64,000 nucleotides of DNA. It comes from Brucella cytisi. GTDB lineage: Bacteria; Pseudomonadota; Alphaproteobacteria; Rhizobiales; Rhizobiaceae. Numbering within the stretch: the stretch's first letter is position 1; every line of letters begins with the position of its first letter. The notes under the pieces were generated by a model, which made no database searches, was not told the origin of the DNA, and was given only the letters and a program-made list of their open reading frames with translations. The stretch spans positions 124,001 through 188,000 of the forward strand of contig JAAVLQ010000003.1 in the NCBI GenBank assembly GCA_012103075.1. The letters are read 5' to 3'. The translations under genes and the position numbers were made by a program. This document shows positions 61,612-64,000 of the stretch, piece by piece.

Positions 61612-62506
61612 TCATCGATCACGTTTCAGTGCATCAGCAATCCTATCTATCAGAAGGCGAACACGGCGTGGTTGAACGGAACCTGCCGGATAGACAATCC
61701 GCAGGTCGGTGTTACCGGGTGAGAACTCTTTCAGTATTTCCACAAGCGCGCCCGAGGCCAGATCCAGCTCGACATCCAGCAAGGACTTCAGGGCGATGCC
61801 TTTACCGGCAACGCACCATTCCCGAACAAGCCCGCCGTCATTGGCAGCACGCCGCCCGCGCACCATCACGCGGGTGACCTCACCGTCAATCCGGAATGGC
61901 CACTCCGCGTAAAGGTCCTGACCAAAACGAACGACCAGACAATCATGGGCGGCAAGATCATCGGGATGTTGCGGCGTGCCGTTCTCTTTCAGGTACGTAC
62001 GCTGGAGACGCGCAGACCAGTCGACGGTTTGTGCCAAGAGAGCGGCTACGCATCGAGCTGTCGACCATAACACCGTGACGGATCGCAAAGTCGATCCCTT
62101 GGCCGACGAGATCGACATAACCGTCGCTCAGCTGGAGATCGACCGTAACGTTAGGGTGCTCATGGAGGAATGCATCGACAATCGGGACGATATAGGTTCG
62201 ACCAATATCCTCGGCAGCGCTCAGGCGAATTGGGCCAGAAATGGTTTCTGCACCCAGCCTGATGCGACTTTCCAGTTCTTCAGCCTCTGCGAGCAGTCGT
62301 CTGGCACCAGTAACAAGATGCCGACCTTCTTCTGTCAGACTGATCGCCCGCGTCGTGCGGGTAAGCAGGGTGGCACCATAATAAGCTTCAAGCGCCGCCA
62401 GACGCTCGGTAACTGTCGCTGGCGCCGGGCCCATCTCACGTCCCGCAGCGGCGAGACCGCCCTTTTCCACAATGCGTAAAAACAGTGCCAGATTGTCCAG
62501 AATCAT
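61612..62506 (-). CDS. LysR-family transcriptional regulator
   Basis: Start ATG at 62506: MILDNLALFLRIVEKGGLAA, helix-turn-helix GREMGPAPATVTERLAALEA, effector domain DIGRTYIVPIVDAFLHEHPN and SDGYVDLVGQGIDFAIRHGV. One join near 61985-62010 connects CASPAYVPER to AYLKENGTPQHPDDLAAHDC. About 298 aa. Divergent from the VOC gene, which it may regulate. Confidence 0.87.
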
Positions 62507-62597
62507 TATTCGTGATCTCCGAATTATCATTTCAGTTTATCACCAATTCTACGTGATGTATGTACGAGTTAGAACTGTTTCCGAAAGGAGACGGAAC

Positions 62598-62998
62598 ATG
62601 CAACTCGATCACGTCACCCTCCGCACCCGCAACATTCCTGCCACCCGCGATTTCTTTATCCGGGTCTTCGACATGGTACCGGGCCCGCGCCCTTGCCAGC
62701 TACAGCGCATCCCCGGTTGCTGGCTATACAGCGAAGGTCATCCGGTTGTTCACATTATAGGCTCGTTTGGCAATCATCTCGATTGCGCATCCGAGGCCAT
62801 AGACCACGTCGGGTTCAAACTGAGCGGCTATGCTGGTTTCCGGTCCAGACTTGAACGGGTTGGCATACGTTACAGCACGATGGATCTGGCCGACGTTCAG
62901 GAGCGGCGACTGTTTTTCCGCGCACCGGGCGGGCCTTTGCTCGAAGCAGTCTTCGCTGAAGCGGTGCCAGACGAACAAACGCCGCCGGCTTCATGTAA
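62598..62998 (+). CDS. VOC-family (glyoxalase-like) protein
   Basis: MQLDHVTLRTRNIPATRDFF with the metal-binding His of the first beta-alpha-beta unit, GCWLYSEGHPVVHIIGSF, AIDHVGFKLSGYAGFRSRLE with the second His, and FFRAPGGPLLEAVF with the Glu. GAAAGGAG precedes the ATG. The end is uncertain: as read the frame runs on towards 63150; the stop at 62998 needs one join. About 133 aa. Confidence 0.78.
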
Positions 62999-63155
62999 TC
63001 ATCGATCCCGAACGTTATCGCTTCGGCCACGGATGGTTTCGGCGATGCAAAGGGCGCGGGCACCGGATGTGCACGGGAAAAGGGCCCGCGCGCCATCCAT
63101 CGATCCGGAGCTACGTCCCAAACCTTCCAAACATGTTTTATCAAGGGACATCACC

Positions 63156-64000
63156 ATGAAAACCTCTTCCATGCGGTCTATCCTTTATCACGGCGCTATC
63201 GCCCTTGCCGTTGCCGGCACGATCGCGGTTTCCACCGCAAGTGCTGCACAGGCAGGCAATTTCTGGAGCCCAAGCTGGATGTCGGCCACGCAGCCGATAT
63301 GGGACGGCAATTTCGTTCTCCCGCTCGGGGTTCCCGCTCACTACTATCGGCAAACCATCCGCCAGATGGCGCGACTGAGCATCGGTGGCAACAAGCTGCG
63401 AGTGGTCATCAGCAACGAAGATGGGGCTACGCCACTTCGCATCGGCGCGGCCCGTCTGGCTCGCCATGAGAAGGGCTCGGCGATCATAGCTGGCACGGAC
63501 CGCGTGTTGCACTTCGGTGGAAATCCTGAAGTCGTGATTCCCGCCGGTGGACGCATCATAAGCGATCCGGTCAACCTGTCGCTGCCAGCCCTTGCTGAAG
63601 TAGCGGTATCGCTTTACCTCCCAGAGACCACGGCCTGCCGGCTTCCACTTTGATGCACGCGATACTGCCTATCTCGTAAACGGCAATATGACTGGAGACG
63701 TGAGCTTGCCCGATACCGCGTCGCAATTCAGTACACGCGTTTTCTTCAGCGGACTGATCGTGGAAACTGAACAGGCGCCGACCACAATCGTCGCAATCGG
63801 TGACTCGCTTACGGACGGGAACGGCTCTACTCCGGTGCCAACACCCGTTGGCCGGATGTTTTGGCCGAGCGACTGGCGGGAAGCGGTATCGGCGTTCTCA
63901 ATGCCGGTATTTCCGGTGGCCGTCTGCTGAAAGACGGAATGGGACGCGCCGGACTGGTTCGCGCATCGCGCGACGTGTTTGCGCAGCCGGGCGTGAAGGC
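63156..64000 (+). CDS. SGNH/GDSL-family hydrolase (3' end outside window)
   Basis: A signal peptide (ILYHGAIALAVAGTIAVSTA, cleaved after AQA) precedes a beta-rich N-terminal domain (WMSATQPIWDGNFVLPLG). The hydrolase core begins TIVAIGDSLTDGNGST, the GDSL motif with the catalytic Ser, and AGISGGRLL is block II. Joins near 63640 and at 63832-63835; there ACTCCGGTGCC should be ACTCCTGGTGCC, giving STPGANTRWPDVLAERLAG. Secreted esterase/lipase-type enzyme, substrate unknown. Confidence 0.85.

Noticed and set aside
1..64000. Genome-wide reassignment of TGA or massive gene decay
   Set aside because: Most interruptions are single-base indels in homopolymers or at expected CCWGG, and surrounding residues are conserved; technical error explains them more simply.
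1..64000. CRISPR array, rRNA or complete prophage
   Set aside because: No regularly spaced repeats, rRNA sequence or phage structural genes were seen.

Overview
The window looks like DNA from an alphaproteobacterium of the Hyphomicrobiales, most likely the Ochrobactrum/Brucella group. That is an inference from the AztABCD-type zinc system, the Ti-like tra/trb and TraR/TraI/TraM genes, the BigR operon and the OxyR-KatG pair. Genes are dense and moderately GC-rich. Many genes are interrupted by single-base indels. A large share of these sit in homopolymers or where a CCWGG site would be expected, so most of the 'broken' genes are probably intact in the cell; each entry says where the reading frame had to be joined.

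Layout. (1) 1-6.3 kb, minus strand: a CapA-type metallophosphatase cut by the window edge, then a complete peptide/dipeptide ABC importer operon (binding protein, two permeases, two ATPases). (2) 6.4-9.8 kb: two small XRE-type regulators, a hypothetical gene, and an IS630-family element inserted in the 3' end of a P-loop kinase gene. (3) 10.1-18.1 kb: accessory DNA bounded and split by three copies of a short direct repeat. The first part holds an EcoRII-like endonuclease, a Vsr mismatch endonuclease, a Dcm-type cytosine methylase and a large tyrosine recombinase. The second holds a HipBA toxin-antitoxin pair and a truncated PIN-domain toxin. (4) 18.1-22 kb: a membrane protein, a Xre-RES toxin-antitoxin pair, an IS110 remnant, a quinone-reductase-like flavoprotein and a LysR regulator. 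(5) 22.4-27.9 kb: a zinc-uptake operon (aztA, aztB, aztC, then an apparent AztD-ZinT fusion) with Zur-like palindromes, followed by a methyltransferase.

(6) 28.2-52.1 kb: a conjugation region of the Ti-plasmid/rhizobial type. It contains trbBCDEJKLFGHI, the quorum-sensing genes traR, traM and traI, a B12-binding-type radical SAM gene directly behind traI, a second LuxR gene, a DUF736 gene, and traGDC divergent from traAFB around an oriT-like sequence. TraR-type tra boxes lie upstream of trbB and between traC and traA. No repABC genes are visible, so it may be an integrated element or part of a larger plasmid. (7) 52.2-64 kb: remnants of a polyamine-type ABC transporter, the sulfide-detoxification operon (blh, bigR, two YeeE/YedE-type proteins, a TauE/SafE protein), an alpha/beta hydrolase, divergent oxyR and katG, a LysR regulator, a VOC protein and an SGNH hydrolase cut by the window edge.

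The most unusual signal is base-level. The five-base site CCWGG is almost absent (three copies seen), while CCCGG, CCGGG and CCGG are common. At several places, conserved protein residues or reading frames are restored if a CCTGG or CCAGG is put back. This is the pattern expected if 5-methylcytosine at CCWGG corrupted base calling, and the window encodes a methylase of exactly that family.
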